DNA of 64,000 bases from a bacterium (GCA_905221145.1 CAJNCA010000001.1:310001-374000), one strand, 5' to 3'. Shown: positions 49,604 to 59,272, counted from the first letter of the stretch. Notes: generated by a model not told the origin, from the sequence alone. Program-made: numbers and translations.

Positions 49604-51970
49604 CTATTTTCCAAAAATCTCTTTGAGATCTGCATCTGTGATCCCAATCATGGCTGGGATGCTATCCCAGTTTTCTTCGGTTAGGATGTAGGATTGTTCA
49701 GAGTCACTTGATGTGGCAGTTTCATAGACAGCTGGTTTATTATCTTCGACATTTTCCAATAGATCACTGAGGCGTTCAATCAGATAGGTTTTTCGGGTAG
49801 TTCCGATGTGCTGGGTAGCATAGTCGAAGGCCTGTAATTCACCTAGTAAGATAAGCTTGCTTTTGGCACGTGTAATGGCTGTGTAGATGAGGTTTCTCTC
49901 CAGCATACGCCTGCTAGCACTGGTGATAGGCAGGATGACAACTGGGAACTCACTTCCCTGAGACTTATGGATACTCATGGCATAGGCGAGTCGAATCTTG
50001 TACCATTCGTTACGTGGGTAAGAGACTTCATTGCCATCAAAATTAATGACAATCTCGTCTTGTTTCGATTCGGTGTATTTACCTGGAATCAAGTCTGTGA
50101 TGGCACCCAAATCTCCGTTAAAGACATTGATTTCAGCATCGTTGACCAAGTGAATAACCTTGTCTCCCTTACGATAGTGGCATTGGGGAGCCTCAAAACT
50201 GAGTTGATCTTTTTGTGGTGGGTTAAGGAGGTCTTGCATGAGCTGGTTGATGGCGTCAATCCCTGCCGCTCCTCGGTACATGGGAGCCAGAACTTGGATA
50301 TCACGGGCAGGGATGCCATTTCTGAGGGCAGCGCCTAAGATTTTTTCAATGGTGGCAGGAATATGACCGCTAGCAATTTCAAAGTAGGAACGGTCTGCTT
50401 TTTTCTGGGTGAAATCAGCTGGCAAGATTCCCTGTCGAATCTGACTAGCTAGGGTAACAATGGTTGATTCTTCGTTTTGTCGGTAAATTTTTTCCAAACG
50501 AGTCTGAGGAATCAAGGGAATATGAAGCAGGTCAGCAAGAACCTGTCCAGGACTGACAGACGGTAGCTGGTCGCTATCTCCCACGATGAGGATTTTACTA
50601 TTAGAAGAGATGTTGGAGAAGAGTTGATTGGCCAGCCAAGTATCGACCATAGAAAATTCGTCAACAATGATAAAGTCAGCATCCAGATAATCTTCCAGAT
50701 GGCTTGTATCGTCGTCTCCTGTCATTCCCAAATGGCGGTGTATGGTCGCGCTAGGCAAGCCTGTCAATTCATTCATGCGCCGAGCTGCTCGGCCAGTTGG
50801 AGCCGCAAGAAGAATGGGCAGGTTGCTTTTTTTCCTGAGGTCAAGTCCTTCTAAAAGGGCATAAACAGCGATAATCCCATTGATAACAGTCGTCTTACCA
50901 GTACCGGGCCCACCTGTTAGGATAAAGACCTTGTTCTGGATAGCATCACAGATAGCCTGTTTTTGAATGCTATCATACTCAATCCTTAGTTCTTCCTCGA
51001 CAGTAGCGATATATTTTTGAATGGTTTCTAAATCATGACTCTTCTGTTTTCCTTTTTCAAGGATACGAACCAAGTGACTACGGATCCCTTCCTCCGCGAA
51101 AAAGAGACTATTGTCAAAGATTTTGGTATCAATTTGCTGAACCTTGTCTTCTTCGATCAGGTAGGAGAGTTCTTGAGCTACTTGGCTGGGATCTAGTTCC
51201 ACGGGGCGAGAAGACTCAAGGAGAGTAAGGGTTTGCTCAAGCAAATCTCGTGCTTCAACATAGGTATCCCCTGTTTCCATGCAGGCCTGAAAAAGACTGT
51301 GAACTAGACCGGCGCGGAAGCGTTCAGGGGCTTGACTTTCGATGCCTAGTTCTTCCGCTAATTGGTCAGCAATGGTAAATCCCAATCCTTTGATATCTTC
51401 AACCAGCTGGTAGGGATAATTTTCAACCACATCAAGGGTTTCTTCCTTGTAAAAATCTTGAATCTGGAAGGCTAGTTTATTGGGAATGCCGTAGTTGGCC
51501 AGTTTGGCTAAAACCATCTCCGTTCCGTAGTTGAGACGAAGAGTGGAGACGAAAGCCTCGCGATTTTTTGCAGAGAGTCCTGAAATGCCTTCTAGCTTTT
51601 CTGGGTGTTGCAAAATTTCGTCAATGGTATTGTCGCCATAGGTGTCCACGATTTTCTGAGCTGTCTTGAGACCAATTCCCTTGAAATGGCTACTTGAAAA
51701 GTACTTAACCAGCCCCTTGCTAGTTGGTTTTGCACGTTCATAACGGCTGATTTGCAGTTGTTCCCCATACTTGGAGTGCTGGACAATTTGCCCCCAAAAA
51801 GTATAGTCTTCGCCTTCAATCACGTCAGCCATGGTTCCTGTGACAATGATTTCAAAATCATCAAAATCCTCTGCGTCCGTATCTTCGATTTCTAGGAGGA
51901 GGATGCGATAAAAATTGCTGGGATTTTCAAAAATAATCCGTTCAATGGTTCCTGAAAAATAAACTTCCAT
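49604..51970 (-). CDS. recD2: RecD2-type 5'-3' DNA helicase
   Basis: 788 aa from the ATG at 51970, which has AAAGGAA just upstream; an in-frame ATG at 51985 lacks one. N-terminal OB-like region, helix-hairpin-helix motifs (SHFKGIGLKTAQKIV, LEGISGLSAKNREAF), then an SF1 helicase core with Walker A GGPGTGKTTVI near residue 352, Walker B FIIVDEFSMVD and the C-terminal MSIHKSQGSEFP. RecD2 works without RecBC in repair and replication-fork maintenance. Confidence 0.92.
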   Translation of the reverse strand: MEVYFSGTIERIIFENPSNFYRILLLEIEDTDAEDFDDFEIIVTGTMADVIEGEDYTFWGQIVQHSKYGEQLQISRYERAKPTSKGLVKYFSSSHFKGIGLKTAQKIVDTYGDNTIDEILQHPEKLEGISGLSAKNREAFVSTLRLNYGTEMVLAKLANYGIPNKLAFQIQDFYKEETLDVVENYPYQLVEDIKGLGFTIADQLAEELGIESQAPERFRAGLVHSLFQACMETGDTYVEARDLLEQTLTLLESSRPVELDPSQVAQELSYLIEEDKVQQIDTKIFDNSLFFAEEGIRSHLVRILEKGKQKSHDLETIQKYIATVEEELRIEYDSIQKQAICDAIQNKVFILTGGPGTGKTTVINGIIAVYALLEGLDLRKKSNLPILLAAPTGRAARRMNELTGLPSATIHRHLGMTGDDDTSHLEDYLDADFIIVDEFSMVDTWLANQLFSNISSNSKILIVGDSDQLPSVSPGQVLADLLHIPLIPQTRLEKIYRQNEESTIVTLASQIRQGILPADFTQKKADRSYFEIASGHIPATIEKILGAALRNGIPARDIQVLAPMYRGAAGIDAINQLMQDLLNPPQKDQLSFEAPQCHYRKGDKVIHLVNDAEINVFNGDLGAITDLIPGKYTESKQDEIVINFDGNEVSYPRNEWYKIRLAYAMSIHKSQGSEFPVVILPITSASRRMLERNLIYTAITRAKSKLILLGELQAFDYATQHIGTTRKTYLIERLSDLLENVEDNKPAVYETATSSDSEQSYILTEENWDSIPAMIGITDADLKEIFGK

Positions 51971-52048
51971 AAAATTCCTTTGCATGAATAGGTGAGAGTT
52001 GGGGTTGTTTTTACTATAGTCAATAAACGATCACTTCTCACGATAGAA

Positions 52049-52082
52049 GAAGAGGCTGAGATTGCTGATTCTCGGCCTCTTC
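52049..52082 (-). terminator. Hairpin downstream of lepB
   Basis: GAAGAGGCTGAGA (52049-52061) / TCTCGGCCTCTTC (52070-52082), one G-U. On the minus strand it ends in a moderately T-rich tract. Confidence 0.6.
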
Positions 52083-52088
52083 GATTTC

Positions 52089-52703
52089 TTAAAATGTTCC
52101 GATACGGGTGATTGGCCAGAAGCGGAATTTAGCTTCCCCTGTGATATCTTTTGCTTTGAAGGTACCTACGTGGCGGCTGTCGCTCGAAACCAAGCGGTCA
52201 TCTCCGAGGAGAAGGTATTCTCCTTCTGGGACAGTAAAGCTAAAGTTGGTATTGTAGTTGACATCGACTGTGAAGGCTTGGGCTTTTTGAGCGATGCTTC
52301 TAAAGAAAGTTCCTTTATTTCCCTCAAATCCCTTTCCTGAGTAGGTGCTTTGGAGTTTGTCGTCCTTAAAGCGTTTGATGTAGTCAGCTAGGTAAGGTTC
52401 GTCTGTCTCTTTATCATTGATGTAAAGTTTATCGTTTTCGTAACGGATGGTGTCGCCAGGCATTCCAATCACGCGCTTGACGATGTCTTTATTGCCATCT
52501 TCCTCATGGGCCACCACGATATCAAAACGGTCAATAGGGAGGTGCTTAACGACAAAGAGAATTTCGCCATCCGCTAGTGTCGGATCCATGGAATGTCCTT
52601 CTACGCGGACGTTACTCCAAAAAAAGATACGGCTTAAAGCTAATAATGACAGAATCAGGAGGAACAATCCCCACTCTTTTAAGAAATTTTTAAATGAATT
52701 CAT
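52089..52703 (-). CDS. lepB: Signal peptidase I
   Basis: 204 aa with one membrane span (about 10-28). The catalytic dyad is Ser38 (EGHSMDPTL) and Lys76 (IVKRVIGMPGD), the same positions as in pneumococcal SpsI. The box E motif GDDRLVSSDSR follows. It removes signal peptides of secreted proteins at the outer membrane face. Separated by 3 nt from rnhC upstream, so cotranscribed. Confidence 0.95.
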   Translation of the reverse strand: MNSFKNFLKEWGLFLLILSLLALSRIFFWSNVRVEGHSMDPTLADGEILFVVKHLPIDRFDIVVAHEEDGNKDIVKRVIGMPGDTIRYENDKLYINDKETDEPYLADYIKRFKDDKLQSTYSGKGFEGNKGTFFRSIAQKAQAFTVDVNYNTNFSFTVPEGEYLLLGDDRLVSSDSRHVGTFKAKDITGEAKFRFWPITRIGTF

Positions 52704-52706
52704 AAC

Positions 52707-53588
52707 TTACCTTTCTAAGCGTTTTTTCGCTTTTTCAGTATTTTTAAAGTGCAGTTTGGCGCAGAAGTTGAGTCCCTGCATACCATAGGCTTGCAAAATC
52801 TGGCTAGCCACCTTGTCAGAAGCTGTTCCAGCTCCACTTGGAAGTTGATAGCCCAGTTCTCGTCCTAGATTTTCAAGATTTTCCAGAAAAAGATCACGCG
52901 CAATGATAGAAGAAACTGCGACAGCCAAGTATTTGCCCTCAGCCTTTTCTTCTAAGCTGATAGGATTACTGAAACGATTGACCTCTTGTGCCAAGTACTT
53001 GTCATAATTTTTAGCACTGGTAAAGGCATCAATCACAATTTTCTCAGGCTGAAGACCTTTTTGAAGGAGGAGATAGATAGCCTGATTATGGAGGGCAACC
53101 TTAACCGAAACCGCGTTGTAGCGGTCTCCAATGACCTCGTTGTACTTGCTTGGTGAGAGAAGGAGTGCCTGGTGTTGGATTTTTTCCTTGAGGATAGGAG
53201 CAAGCTGACGTATCTTTTGGTCGGTCAGAGTCTTGGAGTCCCCTACACCGAGTTTTCGTAAGAAGCCATGCTGGTCCGGTGTGACAAAGGAAGCCACAAC
53301 TGCAAGTCCACCAAAGTAGGAACCATTTCCCACCTCATCTGTCCCAATCAAAGGGAGATTTTGTCCGCTGGTTTGCTCTAGAACTTGATAGCCAAAGAAA
53401 CTAGCATATTTCTCAGCTCCTTCACCCTGAAGCAAGACCTTTCCAGAAGTATAGATAGAAACTGTTGCTTGAGGCAGTCTCAAAAAATAGCGGATATAGG
53501 GATTCTTACTAGGAGCCAGACTGGTTTGATAGTGTTCAAGAAAAGCCTGAATCTCCTTTTCGCTTGGTGTGAGTGTTATACTTGCCAT
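52707..53588 (-). CDS. rnhC: Ribonuclease HIII
   Basis: 293 aa. N-terminal TBP-like substrate-binding domain (about 1-80) followed by the RNase H2-type catalytic domain with [14 protein letters not shown] (Asp, Glu) and GVGDSKTL. It degrades RNA in RNA-DNA hybrids. The extended -10 TGGTACAAT ends about 8 nt before the ATG, leaving no room for a ribosome-binding site, so the mRNA appears leaderless. Confidence 0.92.
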   Translation of the reverse strand: MASITLTPSEKEIQAFLEHYQTSLAPSKNPYIRYFLRLPQATVSIYTSGKVLLQGEGAEKYASFFGYQVLEQTSGQNLPLIGTDEVGNGSYFGGLAVVASFVTPDQHGFLRKLGVGDSKTLTDQKIRQLAPILKEKIQHQALLLSPSKYNEVIGDRYNAVSVKVALHNQAIYLLLQKGLQPEKIVIDAFTSAKNYDKYLAQEVNRFSNPISLEEKAEGKYLAVAVSSIIARDLFLENLENLGRELGYQLPSGAGTASDKVASQILQAYGMQGLNFCAKLHFKNTEKAKKRLER

Positions 53589-53595
53589 AGTTTCT

Positions 53596-53604
53596 ATTGT
53601 ACCA
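53596..53604 (-). promoter_or_regulatory. rnhC-lepB extended -10 promoter
   Basis: TGGTACAAT on the minus strand (TACAAT at 53601-53596). The predicted start lies at or 1 nt before the initiating ATG. Confidence 0.65.
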
Positions 53605-53628
53605 TAAAAGCAGGCAAATTTGTAAAAA

Positions 53629-53657
53629 CTGACAAAATTAGCGAATTTTGGTATAAT
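53629..53657 (+). promoter_or_regulatory. zapA-cvpA promoter
   Basis: -35 CTGACA (53629-53634), 17-bp spacer, extended -10 TGGTATAAT (hexamer 53652-53657). Confidence 0.75.
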
Positions 53658-53674
53658 ATCGTGAGGTGAATTTT

Positions 53675-53977
53675 ATGGCAAATCTAAATCGATTCAAATT
53701 TACATTCGGGAAAAAATCATTAACCTTGACAACCGAGCATGATAACCTTTTTATGGAGGAAATCGCTAAGGTTGCGACAGAAAAATACCAAGCAATTAAA
53801 GAACAAATGCCTAGTGCAGACGATGAAACGATCGCTCTTTTGTTGGCAGTCAACTGTTTGTCAACTCAGCTCAGCCGTGAGATTGAATTTGATGATAAGG
53901 AGCAAGAGTTAGAAGAACTCCGTCACAAACTTGTGACTTGTAAGCAAGAGCAGAGCAAGATTGAGGATTCCTTATGA
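53675..53977 (+). CDS. zapA: ZapA-like cell division protein
   Basis: 100 aa from ATG 53675, placed 5 nt after AGGTGA; the in-frame GTG at 53666 overlaps that site. NRFKFTFGKKSLTLTTEHDNLFMEEIAKVATEKYQAI has the N-terminal ZapA pattern, and the C-terminal half (EFDDKEQELEELRHKLVTCKQEQ) is a coiled coil. ZapA bundles FtsZ filaments. The stop overlaps cvpA (ATGA). Confidence 0.75.
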   Translation: MANLNRFKFTFGKKSLTLTTEHDNLFMEEIAKVATEKYQAIKEQMPSADDETIALLLAVNCLSTQLSREIEFDDKEQELEELRHKLVTCKQEQSKIEDSL

Positions 53978-54522
53978 TTTCACTCCTTCTTCTATTGGTC
54001 TTGGCTTGGGGATTTTATATCGGCTATCGGAGAGGCTTGCTCTTGCAGGTTTATTACCTGATTTCAGCCATGGCATCGGCTTTTATGGCTGGCCAGTTTT
54101 ACAAGGGACTGGGAGAACAATTCCATTTATTACTCCCTTATGCAAATCCGCAGGAAGGTCAGGGGACTTTCTTCTTCCCATCGGATCAACTCTTTCAGTT
54201 GGATAAGGTCTTTTACGCAGGTATCGGCTACTTGTTGGTATTTGGGATTGTCTATAGCATCGGTCGTTTGCTTGGTCTCTTGTTACACTTGATTCCTAGT
54301 AAAAAATTGGGTGGCAAGTTGTTCCAAGTTTCAGCAGGTATCTTGTCCATGTTGGTGACCTTATTTGTCTTGCAAATGGCTTTGACCATCTTGGCGACCA
54401 TTCCCATGGCAGCTATACAAAATCCTCTTGAAAAGAGTATCGTCGCAAAACACATCATCCAGAGCATACCAGTAACAACCAGTTGGCTTAAACAAATCTG
54501 GGTGACAAATTTAATCGGATAA
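53974..54522 (+). CDS. cvpA: CvpA family membrane protein
   Basis: 182 aa with four predicted membrane segments; WGFYIGYRRGLLLQVYYLIS at the N-terminus is the CvpA family signature. Named for colicin V production in E. coli, its bacterial role in streptococci is unclear, perhaps envelope homeostasis. Cotranslated with zapA and upstream of mutS2. Confidence 0.82.
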   Translation: MISLLLLLVLAWGFYIGYRRGLLLQVYYLISAMASAFMAGQFYKGLGEQFHLLLPYANPQEGQGTFFFPSDQLFQLDKVFYAGIGYLLVFGIVYSIGRLLGLLLHLIPSKKLGGKLFQVSAGILSMLVTLFVLQMALTILATIPMAAIQNPLEKSIVAKHIIQSIPVTTSWLKQIWVTNLIG

Positions 54523-54549
54523 AAAGGGCAGGAGTTTTCCTAGCCCTTT
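54523..54549 (+). terminator. Terminator after cvpA
   Basis: AAAGGGC-AGGA / TCCT-A-GCCCTTT stem with one bulged A, followed by GTTT. Confidence 0.7.
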
Positions 54550-54625
54550 GTTTACAGATTTGACTCGAATCTATCAGAATGTAAAAAGCTATCACACCTA
54601 GACATTCAAAGACAAGGAAATAAAG

Positions 54626-56962
54626 ATGAATAAGAAAATATTAGAAACATTAGAGTTCAATAAGGTCAAGGCCTTGTTTGAACCTCATTTGTTGACCGAG
54701 CAGGGTTTGGAGCAGTTGAGACAGCTGGCTCCGACTGCCAAAGCAGATAAAATCAAACAGGCTTTTGCTGAGATGAAGGAAATGCAGGCTCTTTTTGTTG
54801 AGCAACCGCATTTTACCATTCTTGCAACTAAGGAAATTGCAGGAGTCTGCAAGCGGTTGGAGATGGGGGCGGATCTCAATATCGAGGAGTTCCTACTCTT
54901 GAAGCGCGTGCTTCTTGCTAGCCGAGAATTGCAAAGTTTTTATGCCAATCTGGAAAATGTCAATTTGGAAGAACTAGCCCTCTGGTTTGAGAAATTGCAT
55001 GATTTTCCGCAATTACAAGGAAATCTTCAGGCCTTTAATGATGCAGGTTTCATTGAAAATTTCGCCAGTGAAGAATTGGCGCGCATCCGTCGAAAAATCC
55101 ATGATAGCGAGAGTCAGGTACGTGATGTCTTGCAAGATTTGCTCAAACAAAAAGCGCAGATGTTGACGGAAGGGATTGTTGCCAGCAGAAATGGCCGTCA
55201 GGTTTTACCAGTCAAAAACACCTACCGCAATAAGATTGCAGGTGTTGTTCATGATATTTCTGCCAGCGGGAACACCGTCTATATCGAACCCCGTGAGGTG
55301 GTCAAACTGAGCGAAGAAATTGCTAGTTTGCGAGCAGATGAGCGTTATGAAATGCTTCGCATTCTCCAAGAAATTTCTGAGCGTGTCCGCCCTCATGCGG
55401 CTGAAATCGCCAACGATGCTTGGATTATCGGCCATCTAGACTTGATTCGTGCCAAGGTCCGCTTTATCCAAGAAAGCCAAGCAGTCGTTCCTCAGCTGTC
55501 AGAAGGTCAAGAGATTCAACTGCTCCATGTTTGCCATCCTTTAGTTAAAAATGCCGTCGCAAATGATGTCCATTTTGGACAAGATTTAACAGCCATTGTT
55601 ATCACAGGTCCCAATACTGGTGGTAAGACCATCATGCTCAAAACTCTGGGTTTGACACAGGTTATGGCCCAGTCTGGTTTGCCGATTTTAGCAGATAAGG
55701 GAAGCCGTGTGGGTGTTTTTGAAGAAATCTTTGCCGATATTGGCGATGAGCAATCTATTGAGCAGAGCTTGTCTACCTTCTCTAGCCACATGACCAATAT
55801 CGTGGATATTCTTGGAAAGGTCAACCAACATTCCCTCTTACTCTTGGACGAGTTGGGTGCTGGTACAGATCCTCAAGAAGGAGCCGCCCTTGCCATGGCT
55901 ATTCTGGAGGACCTTCGCCTGCGTCAAGTCAAGACCATGGCGACTACCCACTATCCCGAACTCAAGGCCTATGGTATCGAGACAGCCTTTGTGCAAAATG
56001 CCAGCATGGAGTTTGATACTGCGACTCTTCGCCCAACCTATCGCTTTATGCAGGGCGTGCCTGGTCGAAGCAATGCCTTTGAAATTGCCAAACGTCTAGG
56101 CCTATCTGAAGTTATCGTAGGGGATGCCAGCCAGCAGGTCGATCAGGACAATGATGTCAACCGAATTATTGAACAACTGGAAGAGCAGACGCTAGAAAGC
56201 CGCAAACGCTTGGACAATATCCGTGAGGTGGAGCAAGAAAATCTCAAGATGAATCGTGCTCTGAAAAAACTCTACAACGAGCTCAATCGTGAAAAGGAAA
56301 CCGAGCTTAACAAGGCGCGTGAACAGGCTGCTGAGATTGTGGACATGGCCCTCAGTGAAAGTGACCAGATTCTCAAAAATCTCCATAGTAAATCTCAACT
56401 TAAACCCCATGAAATCATTGATGCCAAGGCCAAGTTGAAAAAATTGGCTCCTGAAAAAGTAGATTTGTCAAAAAATAAGGTCCTTCAAAAGGCCAAGAAA
56501 AAACGAGCTCCAAAGGTGGGAGATGATATCGTAGTTCTCAGTTATGGACAGCGTGGTACCTTGACCAGTCAACTCAAGGACGGCCGTTGGGAAGCCCAAG
56601 TTGGTTTAATCAAGATGACCTTGGAAGAGAAAGAATTTGACCTAGTTCAGGCTCAGCAAGAAAAGCAAGTTAAGAAGAAACAGGTCAATGTCGTGAAACG
56701 AACTTCTGGTCGTGGTCCACAAGCCAGACTGGATCTTCGAGGAAAACGTTATGAAGAGGCCATGAATGAGCTAGATGTCTTTATCGACCAAGCCCTGCTT
56801 AACAATATGGCCCAAGTCGATATCATCCATGGTATCGGAACAGGTGTCATCCGTGAAGGTGTCACCAAATACCTACAAAGAAACAAACATGTTAAGAGTT
56901 TCGGCTATGCCCCGCAAAATGCTGGGGGTAGTGGTGCGACTATTGTGACCTTTAAAGGATAA
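54626..56962 (+). CDS. mutS2: MutS2 (ribosome-splitting / anti-recombination ATPase)
   Basis: 778 aa. Core domain, Walker A GPNTGGKT at 328-335, Walker [14 protein letters not shown] and [12 protein letters not shown], a long coiled coil (about 510-620), a KOW-like segment and a C-terminal Smr nuclease domain with [11 protein letters not shown] and [13 protein letters not shown]. Lacks the mismatch-recognition domain of MutS. In other bacteria it suppresses recombination and, in Bacillus, splits collided ribosomes for rescue. Confidence 0.94.
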   Translation: MNKKILETLEFNKVKALFEPHLLTEQGLEQLRQLAPTAKADKIKQAFAEMKEMQALFVEQPHFTILATKEIAGVCKRLEMGADLNIEEFLLLKRVLLASRELQSFYANLENVNLEELALWFEKLHDFPQLQGNLQAFNDAGFIENFASEELARIRRKIHDSESQVRDVLQDLLKQKAQMLTEGIVASRNGRQVLPVKNTYRNKIAGVVHDISASGNTVYIEPREVVKLSEEIASLRADERYEMLRILQEISERVRPHAAEIANDAWIIGHLDLIRAKVRFIQESQAVVPQLSEGQEIQLLHVCHPLVKNAVANDVHFGQDLTAIVITGPNTGGKTIMLKTLGLTQVMAQSGLPILADKGSRVGVFEEIFADIGDEQSIEQSLSTFSSHMTNIVDILGKVNQHSLLLLDELGAGTDPQEGAALAMAILEDLRLRQVKTMATTHYPELKAYGIETAFVQNASMEFDTATLRPTYRFMQGVPGRSNAFEIAKRLGLSEVIVGDASQQVDQDNDVNRIIEQLEEQTLESRKRLDNIREVEQENLKMNRALKKLYNELNREKETELNKAREQAAEIVDMALSESDQILKNLHSKSQLKPHEIIDAKAKLKKLAPEKVDLSKNKVLQKAKKKRAPKVGDDIVVLSYGQRGTLTSQLKDGRWEAQVGLIKMTLEEKEFDLVQAQQEKQVKKKQVNVVKRTSGRGPQARLDLRGKRYEEAMNELDVFIDQALLNNMAQVDIIHGIGTGVIREGVTKYLQRNKHVKSFGYAPQNAGGSGATIVTFKG

Positions 56963-56963
56963 G

Positions 56964-57001
56964 AAAAGCCTGAGGAAATACAAGATTCCTCAAGCTTTTT
57001 T
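56964..57001 (+). terminator. mutS2 terminator
   Basis: AAAGCCTGAGGAA / TTCCTCAAGCTTT with one mismatch, then a T run. It marks the end of conserved core genes before the accessory region. Confidence 0.75.
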
Positions 57002-57011
57002 GATTTCTAAA

Positions 57012-57941
57012 CTAGATGTCTAAAGGTTGACCTGTGTGATTGAGCTGTGTGACAGTAACAAAGAAGTCCTCTCTCATTCGAGTCAGAAGTTGATTTGGAT
57101 AAATTTTTTCAAAGTTATCGAGACTAGCAAAGATATACTTAGCAAGTTCTAGACCTCTGACATCGTCTTGTCTGAGAAAATTATTAGCACGTTCCATGGA
57201 AATACTAATCATCTCTGTCATCTTGGTACTCAATAGAGGGAAGGCATTGATCACTTCCAGAGTCTTCACTGCTAAATTCTCAGCCTTATCATAGTAACCA
57301 TTAACAGAGTAATGCTTGATAGCAGTTCTTAAGCAGGCAATGTAGTAGTCAGCAGTACGGATTGAATGGTATTCAGTCTGTTTTTTTAGAGTATCTAATA
57401 GGTGGTAGAGCCTGTAATCTAAAAATTCGATTGAAAAGTGAGGCAGGATAGATGAAAAGATATTGACCTCAATTTTGTTCCAGTCGTCCAATTCACTCAG
57501 ATAATTCTTGATATATTCTAGTTCTTGATAATCTTTTGGAGTCAGAAAAGAATCACCGATGATGTTTGCGATAGCAAATTTATTGACTACACGGTTGGCA
57601 ATCACATAGTGTTCAGCGATCCCAGGATTTTCCATAGGTTGATTAATCAAACTAATGATCTTTTTAAATTCACGCTTATAGGCCAAATCAGCAACTTGAG
57701 CCTGTAATTTATGAAATTCCGTTGGAAACATCTGTGTTTTGAGACTATCAAAGGTCTCTTTATCAATTCCAATATTAGAAAGAATCTCTTCAAATTTTTG
57801 AATGGTTATTCGAGATTTCCCTTGTTCAAACTGACGTAAAAAATGTGGAGTCACTGTAGTTCCAGCAGCTTCCTTCTGAGTAAACCCTCTCTCCTCACGA
57901 ATGGCCTTATATACTAATCCATAAACACTTTCATCTTGCAT
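57012..57941 (-). CDS. Rgg/GadR/MutR-family transcriptional regulator
   Basis: 309 aa, typical Rgg length. N-terminal XRE helix-turn-helix (about 10-62: FTQKEAAGTTVTPHFLRQFEQGKSRITIQKFEEIL) and an all-helical C-terminal domain with TPR-like repeats, the peptide-pheromone binding fold in Rgg proteins. Such regulators usually control a divergent neighbour operon and often respond to a short hydrophobic peptide encoded nearby. I find no convincing peptide gene in the 287-bp gap. Divergent from the SPFH operon across a 15-G tract, so that operon is its likely target. Extended -10 for its own transcription: TGATAGAAT on the minus strand (hexamer 57974-57969). Confidence 0.85.
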   Translation of the reverse strand: MQDESVYGLVYKAIREERGFTQKEAAGTTVTPHFLRQFEQGKSRITIQKFEEILSNIGIDKETFDSLKTQMFPTEFHKLQAQVADLAYKREFKKIISLINQPMENPGIAEHYVIANRVVNKFAIANIIGDSFLTPKDYQELEYIKNYLSELDDWNKIEVNIFSSILPHFSIEFLDYRLYHLLDTLKKQTEYHSIRTADYYIACLRTAIKHYSVNGYYDKAENLAVKTLEVINAFPLLSTKMTEMISISMERANNFLRQDDVRGLELAKYIFASLDNFEKIYPNQLLTRMREDFFVTVTQLNHTGQPLDI

Positions 57942-58036
57942 CCTAAATCTCCTCGAGTCCTTTTTTCCATTCTATCATAATTCTACCAATTTTTAAGGTA
58001 TTTTTTAGAAAAAAGTAATTATAGTTACGCTTTTTC

Positions 58037-58051
58037 GGGGGGGGGGGGGGG
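58037..58051 (+). repeat. Homopolymeric G tract (15 G) between rgg and the SPFH operon
   Basis: Fifteen consecutive G in an AT-rich intergenic region. It is preceded by TTACGCTTTTTC, which resembles the TACGCTTTTC of the promoter cassette 45 bp downstream. The tract is 16 bp from the first GGTAAA repeat and about 60 bp from the -10. Tracts of this length are prone to slippage and commonly underlie phase variation. Confidence 0.85.
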
Positions 58052-58063
58052 TAATTGTCCAAT

Positions 58064-58147
58064 AAAGGTAAATATAAATACGCTTTTCGTAAATAAGGTA
58101 AATAGCATGCTATACTGTAACCGTAAACAATAAAATTTTAAAGGAGA
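58064..58147 (+). promoter_or_regulatory. Promoter cassette, copy A (SPFH operon)
   Basis: 84 bp aligning without gaps to 61169-61252, 71 identical positions by hand count. It contains two GGTAAA repeats 30 bp apart (58067, 58097), a CTTTTCGT block, an extended -10 TGCTATACT (TATACT 58111-58116), CCGTAAACAATAAAATT, and AAAGGAGA at 58140-58147. The last is a ribosome-binding sequence with no start codon behind it; the SPFH gene uses its own AAAGGAG 65 bp further on. Confidence 0.75.
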
Positions 58148-58228
58148 TTACTTATAATTATAATTTTTGAAATAGCTCTACGAAATAATAGAGAGTATTT
58201 AAATAAGTTGTTATGAAAAGGAGTAGTT

Positions 58229-59272
58229 ATGGCATTAAATATATTTGAAGTTGTTCGGTATGAAGGAGAAGATACTAGGAATATACTAGCTTGGCGACAT
58301 CCTAATAAAAATATGAAACCTGGAACAACTTTGATTGTTAATCCTGGTCAGCGAGCTGTTTTTTTCTCAAATGGTCGAGCTGTTGAAAGTTATGAGGAAG
58401 GTAAACATAAGATTGATGGGAACAATACTCAGTTTCTATCTGGACTAAAATCCTTTGTCAGTGGGGGTGTGTCACCAGATTCTTCCTTCCTTTGGTTTGT
58501 CAATATGTACGATTTACAACCAATCGGATGGGGGACTCCATCACCGATATTGGTTAGAGATCCAGAAAGCCAAATTCCTGTTGAACTCAAATCGTATGGA
58601 AACTTTATTCCAAGAATTGTAGATTTGGAAGCTTTTATCTTAGAATTTATGCCAAGCCATCCAGATATGGTTACAGCTGATGTCTTTCAAAAACGCTTTA
58701 GACAAGCTGCTATAGGAATTATCAATTCAGCAGTTTCTCAGGTTGTTTATAACAATAAGATTGCAGTTATTGATATTGAAAAGCACACCTATGATATAGC
58801 TCTGGAATTATCAAAAATTTTATCCAATCATTTTTCTAAATATGGGATTAGTGTCGAAGAATTTAACATTGAAGCCTTGAAGGTTAATAAAGATAGTCAA
58901 GGGTATAAGGCGATCTTTGAATATCATCAAAGGGTTTTGACTTCCAAAGGTAAACGTGCAGGTCGTGATATTGAAGGTTACATTTACCAAGAAGAACGTC
59001 AATTTGATGTTTTAGAAGAAGCTGCACAAAATGAAGGCTCCGCAGGCAACTTAATGGGAGCTGGTATGGGGATATCGATGGGGCTTGGATTAGGAACCCA
59101 ATTTGGTAATTTAATGGGAAGTATGGGAAATACGCCATCACCAGATAAACAACCAAATTCGAATCAATCAGTTTCAAATGAAGAAATCGGCTTAGCTAAG
59201 TTTTGTAGTCAGTGTGGGACAGCATTTTTAGAGGGAGCTAAGTTCTGTTCCAATTGTGGTCAGGCAAGATAG
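58229..59272 (+). CDS. SPFH-domain protein with C-terminal zinc ribbon (YdjI-like)
   Basis: 347 aa, no signal peptide. N-terminal SPFH/virion-core-like domain (about 15-260; NPGQRAVFFSNGRAV, RDIEGYIYQEERQFDVLEEAA), a Gly/Met-rich linker (NLMGAGMGISMGLGLG) and a C-terminal double-CxxC zinc ribbon (FCSQCGTAFLEGAKFCSNCG). This architecture matches Bacillus YdjI, which is encoded with PspA and zinc-ribbon membrane proteins in an envelope-stress operon. First gene of a four-gene operon whose next members are membrane proteins, two with zinc ribbons. Predicted to scaffold them at the membrane. Function here is inferred. Confidence 0.8.
   Translation: MALNIFEVVRYEGEDTRNILAWRHPNKNMKPGTTLIVNPGQRAVFFSNGRAVESYEEGKHKIDGNNTQFLSGLKSFVSGGVSPDSSFLWFVNMYDLQPIGWGTPSPILVRDPESQIPVELKSYGNFIPRIVDLEAFILEFMPSHPDMVTADVFQKRFRQAAIGIINSAVSQVVYNNKIAVIDIEKHTYDIALELSKILSNHFSKYGISVEEFNIEALKVNKDSQGYKAIFEYHQRVLTSKGKRAGRDIEGYIYQEERQFDVLEEAAQNEGSAGNLMGAGMGISMGLGLGTQFGNLMGSMGNTPSPDKQPNSNQSVSNEEIGLAKFCSQCGTAFLEGAKFCSNCGQAR

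Noticed and set aside
58157..58216. A 19-codon reading from ATT at 58157 after the orphan Shine-Dalgarno, considered as a short hydrophobic pheromone gene for Rgg
   Set aside because: It needs a rare ATT start, and its sequence is charged in the C-terminal half, opposite to known SHP peptides. No other candidate peptide ORF in the gap has a ribosome-binding site.
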